A stretch of DNA of 64,000 nucleotides from Chryseobacterium geocarposphaerae (GTDB taxonomy: Bacteria; Bacteroidota; Bacteroidia; Flavobacteriales; Weeksellaceae). The position numbers were made by a program, and so were the translations under genes. Within the stretch, counting starts at the first letter, position 1; every line of letters starts with the position of its first letter. The notes under the pieces are model-generated. The model did not search any database. It was not told the origin of the DNA and saw only the letters and a program-made list of their open reading frames with translations. The stretch spans positions 1,488,001-1,552,000 of the forward strand of contig NZ_PGFD01000001.1 of NCBI RefSeq assembly GCF_002797535.1, written 5' to 3'. Shown here one piece after another: positions 63,599-64,000 of this stretch.

Positions 63599-64000
63599 TT
63601 AATTCATCTGCGACTTCCTGAATTCCAAAGGCTTCATTCCTGTCTGTTTTTTGAACAATCTTGTAAAATAAGAAGCATTTTCAAAGCCTAATTCGTAAGC
63701 GATTTCAGCAACTCCTTTTTCTCCTAACCTCAACAGGTTTTTTGCTTCTGATATCATAAAAATGTGAATCAGTTCCATTGCGGTTTTTCCTGTTTCCTGT
63801 TTTAACAAATCACTCAGATATCTTGGCGACACAAAAAGCTGGTCGGCTAAAAAAGCGACATTCGGAAGTCCGTATTTTTCCAATAAACCTTCGCCGATGT
63901 ATTTTCTCAACGCATCATTGAATTTTGAAGCCGTCTTTCCTGTCACCTGCGCTCTGTCGATAAACTGTCGTTTGTAATATCGTTGTGCGTATTTTAAAAT
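63599..64000 (-). CDS. AraC-family regulator, N-terminus outside the window
   Basis: The frame is open to the right edge (64000), so the gene starts beyond the window; 133 residues are visible. The C-terminal HTH pair is complete: VAFLADQLFVSPRYLSDLLK, then GVAEIAYELGFENASYFTRL and FKKQTGMKPLEFRK, all AraC hallmarks. A GTG at 63946 is in frame but would cut the protein. Nothing can be said of its sensor domain. It converges on the ImmA unit. Confidence 0.85.
   Translation of the reverse strand: MLKYAQRYYKRQFIDRAQVTGKTASKFNDALRKYIGEGLLEKYGLPNVAFLADQLFVSPRYLSDLLKQETGKTAMELIHIFMISEAKNLLRLGEKGVAEIAYELGFENASYFTRLFKKQTGMKPLEFRKSQMN

Overview
The window is from a low-GC member of the Bacteroidetes, most likely a flavobacterium close to Chryseobacterium. 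The evidence is the AT-rich intergenic DNA, promoter boxes of the TAnnTTTG type, weak Shine-Dalgarno sequences, Bacteroidetes-type tyrosine integrase, AraC, Crp and NrtR-like regulators, and many secreted hydrolases. The genus is an inference from protein style, not from a database match.

Region 1 (1-13.9 kb) is accessory DNA. It holds a HEPN-domain gene cut by the left window edge, a degraded remnant, a secreted orphan, an Abi_2-type abortive-infection gene broken by a frameshift, a tight four-gene operon (AbiH, a helical-repeat protein, DUF2971, and a protein with a transglutaminase-like Cys-His-Asp pattern), and a Septu-like AAA ATPase plus HNH nuclease pair. A tyrosine integrase interrupted by an in-frame stop codon follows, then a perfect palindromic terminator and a 3' fragment of a Ser-type tRNA that marks an integration site. 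To its right are small mobile-element genes (an orphan with an integrase-arm-like N-terminus, an excisionase-like HTH protein and a second small DNA-binding-like protein). The four-gene operon is the best candidate for an undescribed defence system.

Region 2 (13.9-18.5 kb) is eroded DNA: a Crp-family regulator, the 3' stump of a flavin monooxygenase, a two-component pair, several start-less C-terminal fragments and very short secreted peptides. Region 3 (18.5-31.1 kb) holds a membrane-anchored AraC regulator, a serine hydrolase, an EmrB-type efflux pump, an orphan and a thiolase, then a TolC/EmrA/MFS tripartite efflux operon with a divergent AraC regulator. Four copies of one palindrome lie in front of the first pump, the orphan and the thiolase, suggesting one repressor whose gene is not in the window.

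Region 4 (31.1-44.5 kb) is a carbohydrate locus: an NrtR-like regulator with a degenerate Nudix box, a TonB-dependent receptor without a SusD partner, two GH3 glycosidases, two esterases and a GH5-ricin lipoprotein. The GH5 gene is followed by a relic of the same mobile-element gene seen intact near 13.6 kb. Region 5 (44.5-54 kb) is a run of secreted or membrane hydrolases (two penicillin-binding-like serine hydrolases, two S41 peptidases, a CPBP protease), a Crp regulator, and an HxlR/SDR/NTF2-like unit.

Region 6 (54-64 kb) has a CPA1 cation antiporter, a DHFR-like reductase, an AraC regulator, a nucleotidyltransferase-like protein, two Yellow/MRJP-like secreted proteins around a quinone oxidoreductase, and an XRE-ImmA/IrrE gene with a small partner, preceded by operator palindromes. 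An AraC gene runs off the right edge.
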